DNA of 64,000 nucleotides, from the NCBI RefSeq assembly GCF_016919405.1, contig NZ_CP070353.1, positions 2,356,001 to 2,420,000 of the forward strand. Reading direction: 5' to 3'. Positions 55,008 to 64,000 of the stretch are shown piece by piece; the first letter of the stretch is position 1, and every line of letters starts with the position of its first letter. Both the position numbers and the translations under genes were made by a program. The notes beneath the pieces were generated by a model. It saw nothing but the letters and a program-made list of their open reading frames with translations, was not told the origin of the DNA and ran no database searches. This DNA is from Ensifer sp. PDNC004. GTDB lineage: Bacteria > Pseudomonadota > Alphaproteobacteria > Rhizobiales > Rhizobiaceae.

Positions 55008-56243
55008 TCATTCCGCCGCAGGTTTTGCAGCCATACGCGCAGGCTGTGCGCGATCGACGAAGACTGAAGCGAGAAAGATGCCGAAGCCGGCGACGCCGAG
55101 AACGGCGCCGACGAGACCGGTGGAGGTCCAGCCGTAACCGGCGGCGATCGAAACACCACCGAGCCAGGCGCCAAGCGCATTGGCGAGATTGAAGGCGGAG
55201 TGGCTAAGGGCGGCGGCCAGCGTCTGGGCCTCGCCGGCGACATCCATCAGCCGCGTCTGTACGCCCGGGACGACGGCAAAGCCGCCGCCGATGAAGAGCA
55301 CGTTGACGATGGCGATCCACGGATTGCCCATGGTGAAATAGAAAAGCACATAGGCAAAGATGTTGAAGGCGATGGCGATGCCGATCGCCGGCATCAGCGC
55401 CCAGTCGGCAAGCCGTGCTCCGACGATGTTGCCGAGGATCATGCCGGCGCCGAAGACAGAAAGCATGATCGGCACATTGCCAAGCGAAACGCCCGCGACT
55501 TCGGTCAGCGCCGGCGTGATATAGCTGAAGACGGCGAACATGCCGCCGCAGCCGATGGCGCAGATGCCGAGCATCAGCCAGACCTGCAGCTTGCCGAGCG
55601 CGCCCAGTTCGCGAAGCGGCGTCGCCTTCGGGTTGCCCTTGTCCCGCGGCACGTGGGCGAAGGTGAGCGCCATGGTCAGGAGGCTGATGGCGCCGACAAT
55701 GGCAAAGGCGGAGCGCCAGCCGAGCGCCTGGCCGAACCAGGCGACGAGCGGCGTGCCGAAGAGAGTGGCGATGGTCAGCCCCATCATCACGCGCCCGACG
55801 GCGCGGGCCCGCTGGTTCGGCGCGGCAAGGCCCGCCGCCACCAGGGCAGCGACGCCGAAATAGGCGCCGTGCGGCAGACCGGCGAAGAAGCGCGCGGCAA
55901 TCAGCGTGTAGAAATCCGGAGCGATGGCGCTCGCGAAGTTGCCGACGGCAAAAACCAGCATCAGCACCAGAAGCACCCGGAAACGCGAGAAGCGAGCGGC
56001 AAGCACCGCGATCAGCGGCGCACCGACGACAACGCCGAGTGCATAGGCGCTGATGACAGCGCCGGCCTGGGGTACCGAGACCGATACGTCTTCGGCGACC
56101 TGCGGCAGCAGACCCATGATGGCGAACTCGCCGGTACCGATGCCGAAGCCGCCGACGGCGAGCGCCACTTCGGCGGCGGAGACGCGGGCCCGGCGCGGAT
56201 CGACGGCAGAGGTGAAGGCTTCGTCACACATGGGATCACTCAT
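55008..56243 (-). CDS. MFS transporter (AraJ/YdhP-like exporter)
   Basis: 411 residues, twelve membrane helices. The DHA1-type signature for helices 1-5 is visible: FGIGTGEFAIMGLLPQVAEDVSVSVPQAG, then the A-motif-like GAPLIAVLAARFSRFRVLL and the helix-5 motif C-like region GRVMMGLTIATLFGTPLVAWFGQALGWRSAFAI. Such proteins export sugars or small drugs. ATG at 56243; no strong ribosome site. Divergent from fadD. Confidence 0.9.
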   Translation of the reverse strand: MSDPMCDEAFTSAVDPRRARVSAAEVALAVGGFGIGTGEFAIMGLLPQVAEDVSVSVPQAGAVISAYALGVVVGAPLIAVLAARFSRFRVLLVLMLVFAVGNFASAIAPDFYTLIAARFFAGLPHGAYFGVAALVAAGLAAPNQRARAVGRVMMGLTIATLFGTPLVAWFGQALGWRSAFAIVGAISLLTMALTFAHVPRDKGNPKATPLRELGALGKLQVWLMLGICAIGCGGMFAVFSYITPALTEVAGVSLGNVPIMLSVFGAGMILGNIVGARLADWALMPAIGIAIAFNIFAYVLFYFTMGNPWIAIVNVLFIGGGFAVVPGVQTRLMDVAGEAQTLAAALSHSAFNLANALGAWLGGVSIAAGYGWTSTGLVGAVLGVAGFGIFLASVFVDRAQPARMAAKPAAE

Positions 56244-56433
56244 GGGCAATGGCCAGTGTCGCCGTGCCTTGCGGCCGGAGAAAAATCTGGGGGATATGTC
56301 GACGGATGTTGGATTGGACCAACAGGGATATGCTGCAATGCAATACAGGTTTTTCCCGCGGCAGGCAAAGCTTTTGCGGTTCTCGTCATACTTTTTCGCG
56401 AGGCTCGCAGAGGCCTGTTAACCGTAAGCTTGG

Positions 56434-56460
56434 TTGACGTTTACGTCAAAGTTATATAAT
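56434..56460 (+). promoter_or_regulatory. fadD: fadD promoter with overlapping palindromic operator
   Basis: TTGACGT-TT-ACGTCAA (56434-56449) is a perfect palindrome covering the -35 box TTGACG; a perfect TATAAT lies at 56455-56460 with a short 15-base spacer. The arms are those of the operators at 2319 and 35411 but with the centre shortened. The other part of the 337-base MFS-fadD gap shows no gene. Confidence 0.65.
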
Positions 56461-56580
56461 CCCGAATCTCAGCTTGAAGAGGTGTCGCAAAAGCATCATC
56501 TTCATCGGCGTGAGAGGATCGGGAGGGATTTTCTCAGGCCGCGATCAGGCCAGCCTGTGGCGACCAGAGGGAGAGAGGTC

Positions 56581-58281
56581 ATGGCGGAAGTCAGCGCACA
56601 ACAGACGGGTATCAGCCCAGGCAAGATCTGGCTGAAATCCTACCCAGCCGGAATAGCCGGCGAAATTGGCCCCCTGCCCTACAAGTCGATCGGCGAATTC
56701 TTCGACCATGCCGTGGCCCGCTATTCGAGCCGCCCGGCCTTCACCTGCATGGGCAAGACGCTCACCTTTGCCGATCTCAACGCCCAGTCCGCGCGGATCG
56801 GCGCCTGGCTGCAATCACTCGGCCTTGCCAAGGGCGACCGCGTCGCGGTGATGATGCCGAACATCCTGCAGAACCCGGTGATCGTCTACGGCATCCTCAG
56901 AGCCGGCTTCACCGTCGTCAACGTCAACCCGCTCTACACGCCGCGCGAGCTGCAGCACCAGTTGGTCGACTCGGGCGCCAAGGCGATCTTCGTTCTGGAG
57001 AATTTCGCCCATACCGTGCAGCAGGTGGTCGACAAGACCTCGGTCAAGCACGTCGTCGTCGCGACTATGGGCGACATGCTCGGCCTCAAGGGCGCGATCG
57101 TCAACCTGGTGGTCCGCCGCGTCAAGAAGCTCGTTCCGGCCTGGTCGATCCCTGGACACCTTTCATTCAAGGACGTGCTTGCCAAGGGTGGCCGCAGCAC
57201 GCTGACCAAGCCCAATGTCGCCGCCAGCGACGTCGCCTTCCTGCAATATACCGGCGGCACGACCGGCGTTTCGAAGGGCGCGACGCTTACCCATTCGAAC
57301 CTTTTGTCGAACATGGCACAGATGGAAATCTGGTTCCAGACGGCGTTCCGCTCGAGGGCCCGGCCGGACAATCTCGTCTTCATGTGCGCGCTGCCGCTTT
57401 ACCATATCTTCGCGCTGACGGTGAATTCGCTGATGGGCCTTGCCACCGGCGGCAACAACATCCTGATCCCCAATCCGCGTGACATTCCGGGCTTCGTCAA
57501 GGAACTCGGCAAGCACAGGACAAACATCTTCCCGGGCCTCAACACGCTGTTCAACGCGCTGATGAACAATGCGGAGTTCCAGAAGCTCGACTTCTCGTCG
57601 CTGATGCTGACCTTCGGCGGCGGCATGGCGATCCAGCGCCCGGTCGCCGAACGCTGGAAGCAGATGACCGGCTGCTCGATCGCCGAGGGCTACGGGCTTT
57701 CGGAAACCTCGCCGGTGGCAACGGCCAACATCCTCGACGCGACCGAGTTCACCGGCACGATCGGCATGCCGATCCCGTCCACCGACGTCGAGATCCGTGA
57801 CGACCAGGGCAATACGCTGGCGATCGGCGAAGTCGGCGAAATCTGCATCCGCGGGCCGCAGGTGATGGCTGGCTACTGGCAGCGGCCGGACGAGACGGCC
57901 AAGGCAATTTCGCCGGATGGCTTCTTCCGCTCGGGCGACATCGGCTTCATGAACGCCGACGGCCTCGTCAAGATCGTCGACCGCAAGAAGGACATGATCC
58001 TGGTCTCCGGCTTCAACGTCTTCCCGAACGAGATCGAGGAAGTGGCGATGACCCATCCGGGCATCCTCGAATGCGCGGCGATCGGCATTCCGGACGAGCA
58101 TTCCGGCGAAGCAGTCAAGCTCTTCGTCGTCAAGCGGGACCCAGCACTGACGGAAGAAGAGGTCAAGCGCCACTGCGCCGCCAACCTCACCAACTACAAG
58201 CGCCCGCGTTTCGTCGAATTCCGCACCGAACTGCCGAAGACTAATGTCGGCAAGATCCTGCGCAAGGACCTGCGCGGGTAA
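56581..58281 (+). CDS. fadD: Long-chain fatty acid:CoA ligase
   Basis: 566 residues from the ATG at 56581 (GGGAGAGAGG upstream). ANL superfamily: P-loop YTGGTTGVSKGA starting at Tyr223, A5 motif AEGYGLSETSPV, A7 region FRSGDIGFMNADGLVKIVDRKKDM with the hinge, and A10 lysine in the final LPKTNVGKILRKDLRG. It activates fatty acids as acyl-CoA at the membrane, feeding the beta-oxidation genes at the other end of the window. The promoter holds a palindrome related to theirs. Ends with a good terminator. Confidence 0.95.
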   Translation: MAEVSAQQTGISPGKIWLKSYPAGIAGEIGPLPYKSIGEFFDHAVARYSSRPAFTCMGKTLTFADLNAQSARIGAWLQSLGLAKGDRVAVMMPNILQNPVIVYGILRAGFTVVNVNPLYTPRELQHQLVDSGAKAIFVLENFAHTVQQVVDKTSVKHVVVATMGDMLGLKGAIVNLVVRRVKKLVPAWSIPGHLSFKDVLAKGGRSTLTKPNVAASDVAFLQYTGGTTGVSKGATLTHSNLLSNMAQMEIWFQTAFRSRARPDNLVFMCALPLYHIFALTVNSLMGLATGGNNILIPNPRDIPGFVKELGKHRTNIFPGLNTLFNALMNNAEFQKLDFSSLMLTFGGGMAIQRPVAERWKQMTGCSIAEGYGLSETSPVATANILDATEFTGTIGMPIPSTDVEIRDDQGNTLAIGEVGEICIRGPQVMAGYWQRPDETAKAISPDGFFRSGDIGFMNADGLVKIVDRKKDMILVSGFNVFPNEIEEVAMTHPGILECAAIGIPDEHSGEAVKLFVVKRDPALTEEEVKRHCAANLTNYKRPRFVEFRTELPKTNVGKILRKDLRG

Positions 58282-58315
58282 ACTACTCCCAAATTCAAAC
58301 GATTTAAAAAATCCT

Positions 58316-58340
58316 GAAAACCGCCACTTCGGCGGTTTTC
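58316..58340 (+). terminator. Terminator after fadD
   Basis: Perfect 10-base stem GAAAACCGCC / GGCGGTTTTC with loop ACTTC, 35 bases after the fadD stop. The T-run is inside the 3' arm, and the A-run makes it usable in both directions. Confidence 0.75.
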
Positions 58341-58420
58341 CAGTCTTGATTTGGTCCACTTAAAGCGAATAGCTACGCAGGCGATTGTCCGACACCCCTG
58401 TCCGACCAAGGAGCCCCGCG

Positions 58421-60046
58421 ATGAAAGCGCTTGTCGACCAACTCAAAGCAACCGCCGCTGCAACCAACGCGACCGATATCCGCGCGGCCTTCGCCGCCGA
58501 CGCAGAACGTTTCGCGCGCTTCAGCACCACGCTCGGCGACCTGCTGTTCGACTATTCGAAATGCGCCGTCAACGACAAGGTGCTGGATGGCCTCGAGGCG
58601 CTCGCCAAGGCCGCCAAGGTCGAGGAGAAGCGGGACGCCATGTTCCGCGGCGATATCATCAACATCACCGAGGAGCGTGCCGTCCTGCACACGGCGCTAC
58701 GCAACCGCAGCAACCGACCGATCCTCGTCGACGGCAAGGATGTGATGCCCGATGTCAACAGCGTGCTTGCCGCCATGGGCGCTTTTGCCGACGGCATCCG
58801 CTCGGGCGCGCTGAAAGGTGCGACCGGCAAGAAGATCACCGACGTCGTCAACATCGGCATCGGCGGCTCCGATCTCGGCCCGGTCATGGCGACGCTGGCG
58901 CTCGCGCCCTTCCACGACGGCCCGCGCCTGCACTTCGTTTCCAACATCGATGGCGCTCATATTGCCGATACGCTGAAGCTGGTCGATCCGGAAACCTCGC
59001 TCTTCATCATCGCCTCGAAGACCTTCACCACCATCGAGACCATGACCAATGCGGCGACCGCCCGCGCCTTCATCGCCGGCAAGCTCGGCGAGGCTGCGGT
59101 CGGCCATCACTTCGCTGCCGTTTCGACCGCGCTCGACAAGGTCGCCGCCTTCGGCATCGACCACACCCGCGTCTTCGGCTTCTGGGATTGGGTCGGTGGG
59201 CGCTACTCGATCTGGTCGGCGATCGGCCTGCCGCTGATGATCGCGGTCGGCAAGGAGAATTTCGGCCGCTTCCTCGATGGCGGCCATGCCATCGACGAGC
59301 ATTTCCGCACCGCCCCGATCCGTGAGAACATTCCGGTCCTGCTCGGCCTCCTCGGCTTCTACCACCGCAACGTGCTCGGCTACCCGTCGCGGGCGATCCT
59401 GCCCTATGACCAGCGCCTGTCGCGTTTCCCCGCCTACCTGCAGCAGCTCGACATGGAATCGAACGGCAAGGCCGTGACGCTTGAGAGCACATCGGTCGAG
59501 TATTCGACAGGCCCGGTCGTTTGGGGCGAGCCCGGCACCAACGGCCAGCATGCCTTCTACCAGCTGATCCACCAGGGCACGGACGTCATTCCGGCCGAGT
59601 TCATGATCGCCGCCAACGGCCATGAAAAGAACCTGCGCCACCAACATGAGCTTTTGATCGCCAACTGCCTGGCCCAGTCGGAAGCGCTGATGAAGGGCCG
59701 TACGCTTGCGGAAGCCAAGGCACAGTTGACCGCCAAGGGCATGGCAGACGCCAAGGCCGACAAGATTGCCCCGCACCGCGTCTTTGCCGGCAACCGTCCG
59801 TCGCTGACGATCGTCTACGACCAGCTCGACCCCTTCGCGCTCGGTCGCCTGATCGCGCTTTACGAGCACCGCGTCTTCGTCGAGGGCGCGCTCTTCAACA
59901 TCAACTCCTTCGACCAGTGGGGCGTCGAGCTCGGCAAGGAACTGGCCACCGGCCTGCTTCCGGTGGTCGAAGGCAAGGAAAGTGCCGAAGGTCACGACTC
60001 GTCCACGGCAGGGTTGGTGGCAGCACTGCTGAAGGCTGCGCATTAG
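58421..60046 (+). CDS. pgi: Glucose-6-phosphate isomerase
   Basis: 541 residues from the ATG at 58421 (AAGGAG 8 bases upstream). Interconverts glucose 6-phosphate and fructose 6-phosphate. Family signatures: [49 protein letters not shown], the catalytic Glu in [17 protein letters not shown], and the end signature [13 protein letters not shown]. Same block as frk, pyrE and pyrC in S. meliloti as recalled. Separate transcript after the fadD terminator. Confidence 0.97.
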   Translation: MKALVDQLKATAAATNATDIRAAFAADAERFARFSTTLGDLLFDYSKCAVNDKVLDGLEALAKAAKVEEKRDAMFRGDIINITEERAVLHTALRNRSNRPILVDGKDVMPDVNSVLAAMGAFADGIRSGALKGATGKKITDVVNIGIGGSDLGPVMATLALAPFHDGPRLHFVSNIDGAHIADTLKLVDPETSLFIIASKTFTTIETMTNAATARAFIAGKLGEAAVGHHFAAVSTALDKVAAFGIDHTRVFGFWDWVGGRYSIWSAIGLPLMIAVGKENFGRFLDGGHAIDEHFRTAPIRENIPVLLGLLGFYHRNVLGYPSRAILPYDQRLSRFPAYLQQLDMESNGKAVTLESTSVEYSTGPVVWGEPGTNGQHAFYQLIHQGTDVIPAEFMIAANGHEKNLRHQHELLIANCLAQSEALMKGRTLAEAKAQLTAKGMADAKADKIAPHRVFAGNRPSLTIVYDQLDPFALGRLIALYEHRVFVEGALFNINSFDQWGVELGKELATGLLPVVEGKESAEGHDSSTAGLVAALLKAAH

Positions 60047-60058
60047 ACCAAACGCTGA

Positions 60059-60089
60059 GCGCGGAGGGTGCAGATCGCGCCTTCCGTGC
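60059..60089 (+). terminator. Long hairpin after pgi
   Basis: 13-base stem GCGCGGAGGGTGC / GCGCCTTCCGTGC (three G-T pairs) with loop AGATC, 12 bases after the pgi stop. No U-tract; probable terminator or 3' stabiliser. Confidence 0.5.
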
Positions 60090-60205
60090 AACCTTTCGGC
60101 GCACGGGGCCATGGGCCTGGGCAGGCGCACAATCAAAGGCAGCAATATTTCTTAGCCGATTCTCATGGCATTGACCTGTCGTTGTACGCGCAACGGAGAG
60201 TGTTG

Positions 60206-60673
60206 ATGCGTATAGCAATCCTCGCGGCCGCACTTTTGGCGACAGGCGCTTCAGGCGCCTATGTCATCTCGAATGATGACAAGACGCCTTTTGCCGCGAC
60301 CTAAATTTCCGTCTTCGAAGAGAGCCCCGATCTCGTTCAGTCCCACGTCGAACGGGCGATGGAGGCGTGCCCACTGACGAGCATGCAGTTCCGCCACAGT
60401 ACGCAACCGGTCAAAACACTGGCGGCGCGGACATTCACGCGGTCGATGCTGCTGACGGCAAAGGACACGCCACCGGACGAGGCCTCTCGCGAAATTATCC
60501 CTTGGGTCATGGAGAACGCGGAGCAGCTCAATTGGGATGAGCAAGCGAGATATCTCGAACTCATCCGTCAGATGAACAAGATCGAATCTATGCTCTGCAT
60601 CATGTCTTCGATCCAGGATTCTGCAAAATTCAAGTTCGATGCCGCTGCAGCGGCCTGGGCAATCCGTTCCTAG
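60206..60673 (+). pseudogene. Secreted hypothetical protein gene interrupted by an in-frame TAA
   Basis: A single frame of 156 codons starts at the ATG at 60206 (GGAGAG 5 bases upstream) with a signal peptide (MRIAILAAALLATGASGAYV), reads 32 residues to FAAT, meets TAA at 60302-60304, and continues in the same frame for 122 codons (ISVFEESPDLVQSHVERAM, MEACPLTSMQFRHSTQ, then NWDEQARYLELIRQMNKIES) to TAG at 60673. The downstream part has normal codon use and no good internal start before 60359. One base change would restore a 155-residue exported protein. Alternatives are sequencing error, read-through, or internal restart. Family not recognised. Confidence 0.7.
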
Positions 60674-60745
60674 GGCGTGCCTCCCTTGCGCCTGAGAGGC
60701 GAGGCCGCCCGTGCTCGTTCAGCCTCGCCAAAACCAAGATCACAA

Positions 60746-60776
60746 TTGACGGTAATTATTTATTGTTTTACGATAA
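60746..60776 (+). promoter_or_regulatory. Promoter and autorepression site of the DUF2975/XRE pair
   Basis: TTGACG (60746-60751), 17-base spacer, TACGAT (60769-60774). The -10 lies in a near-perfect palindrome TTATTGT-TTT-ACGATAA (60760-60776), and a half-site AAACGATAAA follows at 60788. Placement over the -10 suggests repression by the XRE protein encoded two genes on. Confidence 0.6.
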
Positions 60777-60806
60777 AAATACAAGCCAAACGATAAAGGA
60801 CTTTTC

Positions 60807-61361
60807 ATGACGAACTCCGCCGAGAGGCTGCGCAAGCTCAGCCGCTTGATGAAACTCATGATCATTTTGTGCGGAGCGTTGTTCTGTTCGGCGGTCGTCT
60901 ACACCCATTGGCAAATCTTCTTCGACCGGCAAGGCTTCGAACAGGGCGTTCGCGACATCGTCTTTCCTCGGGTTGAGATCATAACCCTGTCCTATCGCGC
61001 CATCGGGACCGTCATCTTTCTGGCCGCGCTCAACAACGCGCTCGTCATTGCCGGCCTAGCATTCGCCTGGCAGCTTTTCGAAAGCTTCCAGCGTGGAGAG
61101 ATCCTCTCCAGCCGCAACGGCGTGCTGTTGCGGCGGGTGGGCCTCACCGTCCTTTTCGGTTCGCTGTGTATGACCGTCAGCAATGGGATCGGCATATTGG
61201 CCGTCACCTATGACAATCCGGGCGCCACGGGGCATGCGGTGATGTTCGACATCAACGGCGGCACGATGATCGTGCTATTGATGGCGGGCCTGGTCGTCGG
61301 ACTGGGCCACGTCATGGTCATCGCGTCGGGGATCGAAGCGGAGAACAGGAGCTTCGTCTAA
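60807..61361 (+). CDS. DUF2975 family membrane protein
   Basis: 184 residues, four membrane helices (about 16-36, 62-88, 112-130, 150-172). The family pattern is seen in ALVIAGLAFAWQLFESFQRGEILSSRNGVLLRRVG, a loop where helix 2 ends in F-x-x-G-x-x-F/L-s-x-x-N. DUF2975 genes almost always precede a small XRE regulator, as here (three bases apart). AAAGGA precedes the ATG. Function unknown; a role as membrane partner of the regulator is possible. Confidence 0.85.
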   Translation: MTNSAERLRKLSRLMKLMIILCGALFCSAVVYTHWQIFFDRQGFEQGVRDIVFPRVEIITLSYRAIGTVIFLAALNNALVIAGLAFAWQLFESFQRGEILSSRNGVLLRRVGLTVLFGSLCMTVSNGIGILAVTYDNPGATGHAVMFDINGGTMIVLLMAGLVVGLGHVMVIASGIEAENRSFV

Positions 61362-61364
61362 CGC

Positions 61365-61577
61365 ATGCCGATCGTCGTCAATCTCGATGTGATGCTGGCG
61401 AAACGCAAGGTCCGCTCACGCGACCTTGCCGAGCAGGTGGGGATCACCGAGCAGAACATCTCGCTGCTGAAATCCGGAAAAGTGAAGGGCGTGCGCTTCG
61501 ACACACTGGAAAAGATCTGCGCAGCCCTCGACTGCCAGCCGGGCGATATTCTGGAATACCGCCCGGACCCAGGCTAA
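61365..61577 (+). CDS. Small XRE-type (YozG-like) transcriptional regulator
   Basis: 70 residues, a lone Cro/CI helix-turn-helix: MPIVVNLDVMLAKRKVRSRDLAEQVGITEQNISLLKSGKVKGVRFDTLEKICAALDCQPGDILEY. The I-x-V-N-L-D-x-M-L start and C-x-P-G-D-I-L-E-Y end are typical of the YozG/YdaS-like partner of DUF2975. Likely binds the ACGATAA palindromes upstream and represses its own operon. Starts three bases after the DUF2975 stop. Confidence 0.92.
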   Translation: MPIVVNLDVMLAKRKVRSRDLAEQVGITEQNISLLKSGKVKGVRFDTLEKICAALDCQPGDILEYRPDPG

Positions 61578-61580
61578 CGA

Positions 61581-62507
61581 TCAAAGACCGATTTCATGCT
61601 TCCACGGCGGGTTGGCGCCGGCGCGCGAGACGGTGACGGCTGCCGCCTTGGCGCCGAGCGCCAGCGCATTGCGGACGGCGGCCTCAGTGAGATCTGCAAC
61701 ATCTGCCTTGCTCAGGAGGCCGGCCAGCTTCAGCGATGCCAGCACGCCGGCATCGAACGTGTCGCCGGCGCCAACGGTATCGACCACCGTCACCCGCTCA
61801 CCGGCAACTTCGACCTTGTGGCGCGCGGTGTAGCCGACGGCGCCATCGGCGCCCTTGGTGATCAGCACCAGCTTCGGGCCGCGTCTCAGCCATTCGGCGG
61901 CGAGAGCGTCGTGGCTGCCTTCCATGCCGAACCAGGCGAGGTCCTCGTCGGAGAACTTGATGATATCGGACATCGCCGCCATGCGGTTCATGCGGGCGAG
62001 GTGCGATTCCCTGTCCTTGATGAAGCCCGGCCGGATGTTCGGGTCGAAGGAAATCACCCGCTTCTCATGCTCGCGCGTCATCAGCGCTTCATAGGTCGAG
62101 CCGCAGGGCTCGGGGATCAGGCTGATCGCGCCAAAATGCAGCGCCTCGCAGAAGTCGCCAAGCGCCGGCAGATGCTCTGACGTGATCATGCGACCGGCAG
62201 TGTTTTCGTCGAAGAAGGCGTAGCTGGCATGGCCGTTGACCAGCTTGACGAAGGCAAGCGTCGTGTGCAGCGACAGCGTGGCGCAGGGGCCGAAATCGAC
62301 ATTCGCTGCCGTCAGCGTGTCGCGCAGGATATCGCCGAACATGTCGTCGGAGAGACCCGTGAAAAATCCGGTCTGGATGCCGAGGCGGCCAAGGGCGATC
62401 GCCGTGTTGAAGATCGCGCCGCCGGCATAGGGCGCAAAGGCGCTCTCGCCCGCGGTCGTGTCCCGCGGCAGCATGTCGATCAGCGCTTCTCCGCAACATA
62501 CGATCAT
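61581..62507 (-). CDS. frk: PfkB family carbohydrate kinase, probable fructokinase
   Basis: 308 residues. Ribokinase fold: N-terminal MIVCCGEALIDMLP, the G-G motif YAGGAIFNTAIALGRLG, sugar-pocket region SYAFFDENTAGRMI, ATP side LITKGADGAVGYT, and the anion hole with catalytic Asp in DTVGAGDTFDAGVLASL. Phosphorylates fructose to fructose 6-phosphate, feeding Pgi. The fructokinase call depends on the pgi-frk-pyrE neighbourhood of S. meliloti as recalled; another ketose or adenosine-type substrate is possible. Ninety-one bases after pyrE on the same strand, with a hairpin between. Confidence 0.88.
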   Translation of the reverse strand: MIVCCGEALIDMLPRDTTAGESAFAPYAGGAIFNTAIALGRLGIQTGFFTGLSDDMFGDILRDTLTAANVDFGPCATLSLHTTLAFVKLVNGHASYAFFDENTAGRMITSEHLPALGDFCEALHFGAISLIPEPCGSTYEALMTREHEKRVISFDPNIRPGFIKDRESHLARMNRMAAMSDIIKFSDEDLAWFGMEGSHDALAAEWLRRGPKLVLITKGADGAVGYTARHKVEVAGERVTVVDTVGAGDTFDAGVLASLKLAGLLSKADVADLTEAAVRNALALGAKAAAVTVSRAGANPPWKHEIGL

Positions 62508-62564
62508 CGGCTTATCCTCCTCGACAGATTTTCAATCGATTTAAAAAATGTAGCTCAAGACGCT

Positions 62565-62592
62565 GCGAGGCCCCGGCAGACCGAGGCCTCGC
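62565..62592 (-). terminator. Hairpin between pyrE and frk
   Basis: Perfect 8-base stem GCGAGGCC / GGCCTCGC with a 12-base loop, 6 bases after the pyrE stop. A T-run (ATTTTTTAAA) follows about 15 bases later on the minus strand. Weak evidence for termination. Confidence 0.45.
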
Positions 62593-62598
62593 CAAAGA

Positions 62599-63291
62599 TT
62601 ACGCCAGCGCGCTGACGCCGCCGTTGCGGCCTGACCAGGCGAGCGGCGCGTTGAGGAAGGCCTCGACTTCGCCGAGCGTCTTTTCGTCGAACAGCTTCTG
62701 CTCGCGGGCGACAGCAAGCACGTTGCGCCAGGTGGCGATCCAGTGCAGGTCGACGCCCTTGCCCTTCATCTCGCCGACCGCTTCCGGGAAGATGTCGTAG
62801 TAGAAGAGCGCAATGCCGTGGTCGACGATGCCACCGGCCGCACGAATGGCGTCGATGAACTTGAACATCGAGCCACCAGCCGTCGTCAGGTCCTCGATGA
62901 CGAGAACGCGGGCGCCTTCCGGCATATGGCCTTCGATCTGGGCGTTGCGGCCGTGGCCCTTGGGCGCCTTGCGCACATAGATCATCGGCAGACCGAGACG
63001 TTCGGCAAGCATGGCGGCGAAGGGAATGCCGGCGGTTTCGCCGCCTGCAACCACGTCGAACTTCTCAAAACCGGCTTCGCGCAGGATCGATGCGGCGGCA
63101 AAATCCATCACCGCCGAGCGGATGCGCGGATAGGAAATCAGCTTGCGGCAGTCGATATAGACCGGGCTCGCCATGCCGGACGACAGCTTGTAGGGCTTGT
63201 CGGCGCTAAAATGCACCGCCTTGATCTCCCAGAGCATCTTGGCGACCAGCTCGGCCATGACGGCCTTGTCGGTGAACGCGTTGGAAAACAT
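62599..63291 (-). CDS. pyrE: Orotate phosphoribosyltransferase
   Basis: 230 residues from the ATG at 63291 (AAGGAG 7 bases upstream). PRPP loop [13 protein letters not shown], orotate-side [20 protein letters not shown], and flexible loop [16 protein letters not shown]. Makes OMP from orotate and PRPP. Downstream of pyrC with a 128-base gap, so the two pyrimidine genes are probably co-regulated. A little longer than E. coli PyrE (213). Confidence 0.96.
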   Translation of the reverse strand: MFSNAFTDKAVMAELVAKMLWEIKAVHFSADKPYKLSSGMASPVYIDCRKLISYPRIRSAVMDFAAASILREAGFEKFDVVAGGETAGIPFAAMLAERLGLPMIYVRKAPKGHGRNAQIEGHMPEGARVLVIEDLTTAGGSMFKFIDAIRAAGGIVDHGIALFYYDIFPEAVGEMKGKGVDLHWIATWRNVLAVAREQKLFDEKTLGEVEAFLNAPLAWSGRNGGVSALA

Positions 63292-63419
63292 CAAACTCTC
63301 CTTCAATTCTCTGCAGCGCCGCGCGTCTGTTCAGACGCGCAAAGGTCGCTGTAACATCTTCAGCTGCTGCATAACTTTGCCTTTGGATCCATCCGATCCA
63401 GGGAATCATGCAGTTGCGA

Positions 63420-64000
63420 TCAAACGACGGCCCAGTGCAGCGGGAACATCGGATCGAAAACAGTGACCGTACCGGCGCCGGTCTCGATCTTCTTCGGATA
63501 GGTTACGACCTCGGCCTGCTTGCGCAGCGTGATCGTTTCCTCGTTAACCGGCAGGCCGTACCAGGCGGGGCCGTTCAGCGAGGCGAAAGTTTCGAGCTTG
63601 TCGAGCGCGCCCTCCTCTTCGAACACATGCGCCAGGCAGCTCATGGTGTTGATCGAGGTGTAGATGCCGGCGCAGCCGCAGGCGCATTCCTTCAGCGGAT
63701 CGACGTGCGGTGCGGAGTCCGTGCCGAGGAAGAAGCGCTTGTCGCCGGAGACGGCCGCCGCGCGCAGTGCGAGGCGGTGGTTCTCGCGCTTGGCAACCGG
63801 CAGGCAGTAATAGTGCGGCTTGATCCCGCCGACGAGAATGGCGTTGCGGTTGATGATCAGGTGATGGGTGGTGATCGAACCTGCAAGGTTCGCCTTCGAC
63901 GCCTTGATGTAGTCGATGCCGTCCTTGGTGGTGACGTGCTCCATCGTCACCTTCAGTTCCGGCAGGCGCTTGCGCAAGGGATCGAGCACGGTCTCGATGA
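63420..64000 (-). CDS. pyrC: Dihydroorotase (class II), C-terminal part, cut by window edge
   Basis: The frame is open to the right edge; about 193 C-terminal residues of roughly 345 are visible. Class II marks: [10 protein letters not shown] (zinc His), [28 protein letters not shown] (zinc His and substrate residues), and [10 protein letters not shown] with the catalytic Asp. It closes carbamoyl aspartate to dihydroorotate. Upstream of pyrE on the same strand. Confidence 0.95.
   Translation of the reverse strand, partial: IETVLDPLRKRLPELKVTMEHVTTKDGIDYIKASKANLAGSITTHHLIINRNAILVGGIKPHYYCLPVAKRENHRLALRAAAVSGDKRFFLGTDSAPHVDPLKECACGCAGIYTSINTMSCLAHVFEEEGALDKLETFASLNGPAWYGLPVNEETITLRKQAEVVTYPKKIETGAGTVTVFDPMFPLHWAVV

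Overview
The window is GC-rich, densely coding chromosomal DNA from a member of the Rhizobiaceae, most probably Ensifer/Sinorhizobium. This rests on a PodJ-type polarity protein, a GcrA gene behind a cluster of GANTC (CcrM) sites, an SAM-II riboswitch on metZ, a RIME-like double palindrome, and gene blocks (podJ-fad; apaG/hslO-argF-argD-gcrA-phoB-phoU-pst-phoR-ppk2; fadD-pgi-frk-pyrE-pyrC) that match my recollection of the S. meliloti chromosome. No database search was possible.

Layout. 1-8.3 kb: start of podJ (cut by the left edge), then a divergent beta-oxidation operon (acyl-CoA dehydrogenase, thiolase, a small lipoprotein, FadB) behind a 22-bp palindromic operator. 8.4-16.8 kb: small transporters, enzymes and regulators (GNAT, methyltransferase, EamA, LysE, SRPBCC/HxlR divergent pair, cation/proton antiporter, S24 regulator with a nuclease-like protein, TerB-like protein, solute-binding protein). 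16.9-24.7 kb: tRNA-Gly, dcd, riboswitch-controlled metZ, apaG, hslO, argF, argD and the cell-cycle regulator gcrA. 24.8-33.8 kb: the phosphate block phoR-pstSCAB-phoU-phoB on the minus strand with a Pho box before pstS, and divergent ppk2. pstC is intact. 33.9-45.2 kb: accessory envelope and stress genes (proline/glutamine-rich membrane protein, nitronate monooxygenase-like flavoprotein, tRNA-Thr, VOC protein with a SoxR-type promoter, DUF3300-DUF2950-membrane protein cassette, glycine-zipper and EF-hand proteins, class C beta-lactamase, DUF900 lipoprotein). 45.2-53.4 kb: a complete kdp potassium system, including kdpF and a 27-codon micro-ORF in front of it, with a RIME-like element between kdpA and kdpB. 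53.6-64 kb: AI-2E family permease, MFS exporter, fadD, pgi, a stop-interrupted secreted-protein gene, a DUF2975/XRE pair, frk, pyrE and pyrC (cut by the right edge).

How the parts connect. Two loci (acyl-CoA dehydrogenase operon and the flavoprotein gene at 35.5 kb) carry an identical 26-base palindromic stretch, and fadD carries a shortened relative overlapping its promoter, suggesting one fatty or branched acid catabolic regulon. The Pho genes form one phosphate-sensing unit with a polyphosphate kinase beside it. The strongest points for follow-up are the tandem micro-ORFs of the kdp operon, the operator shared by distant loci, the in-frame TAA in the gene at 60.2 kb, the GANTC/CtrA-box promoter of gcrA, the SoxR-type promoter of the VOC gene, and the hairpin at the predicted 5' end of the argD message.
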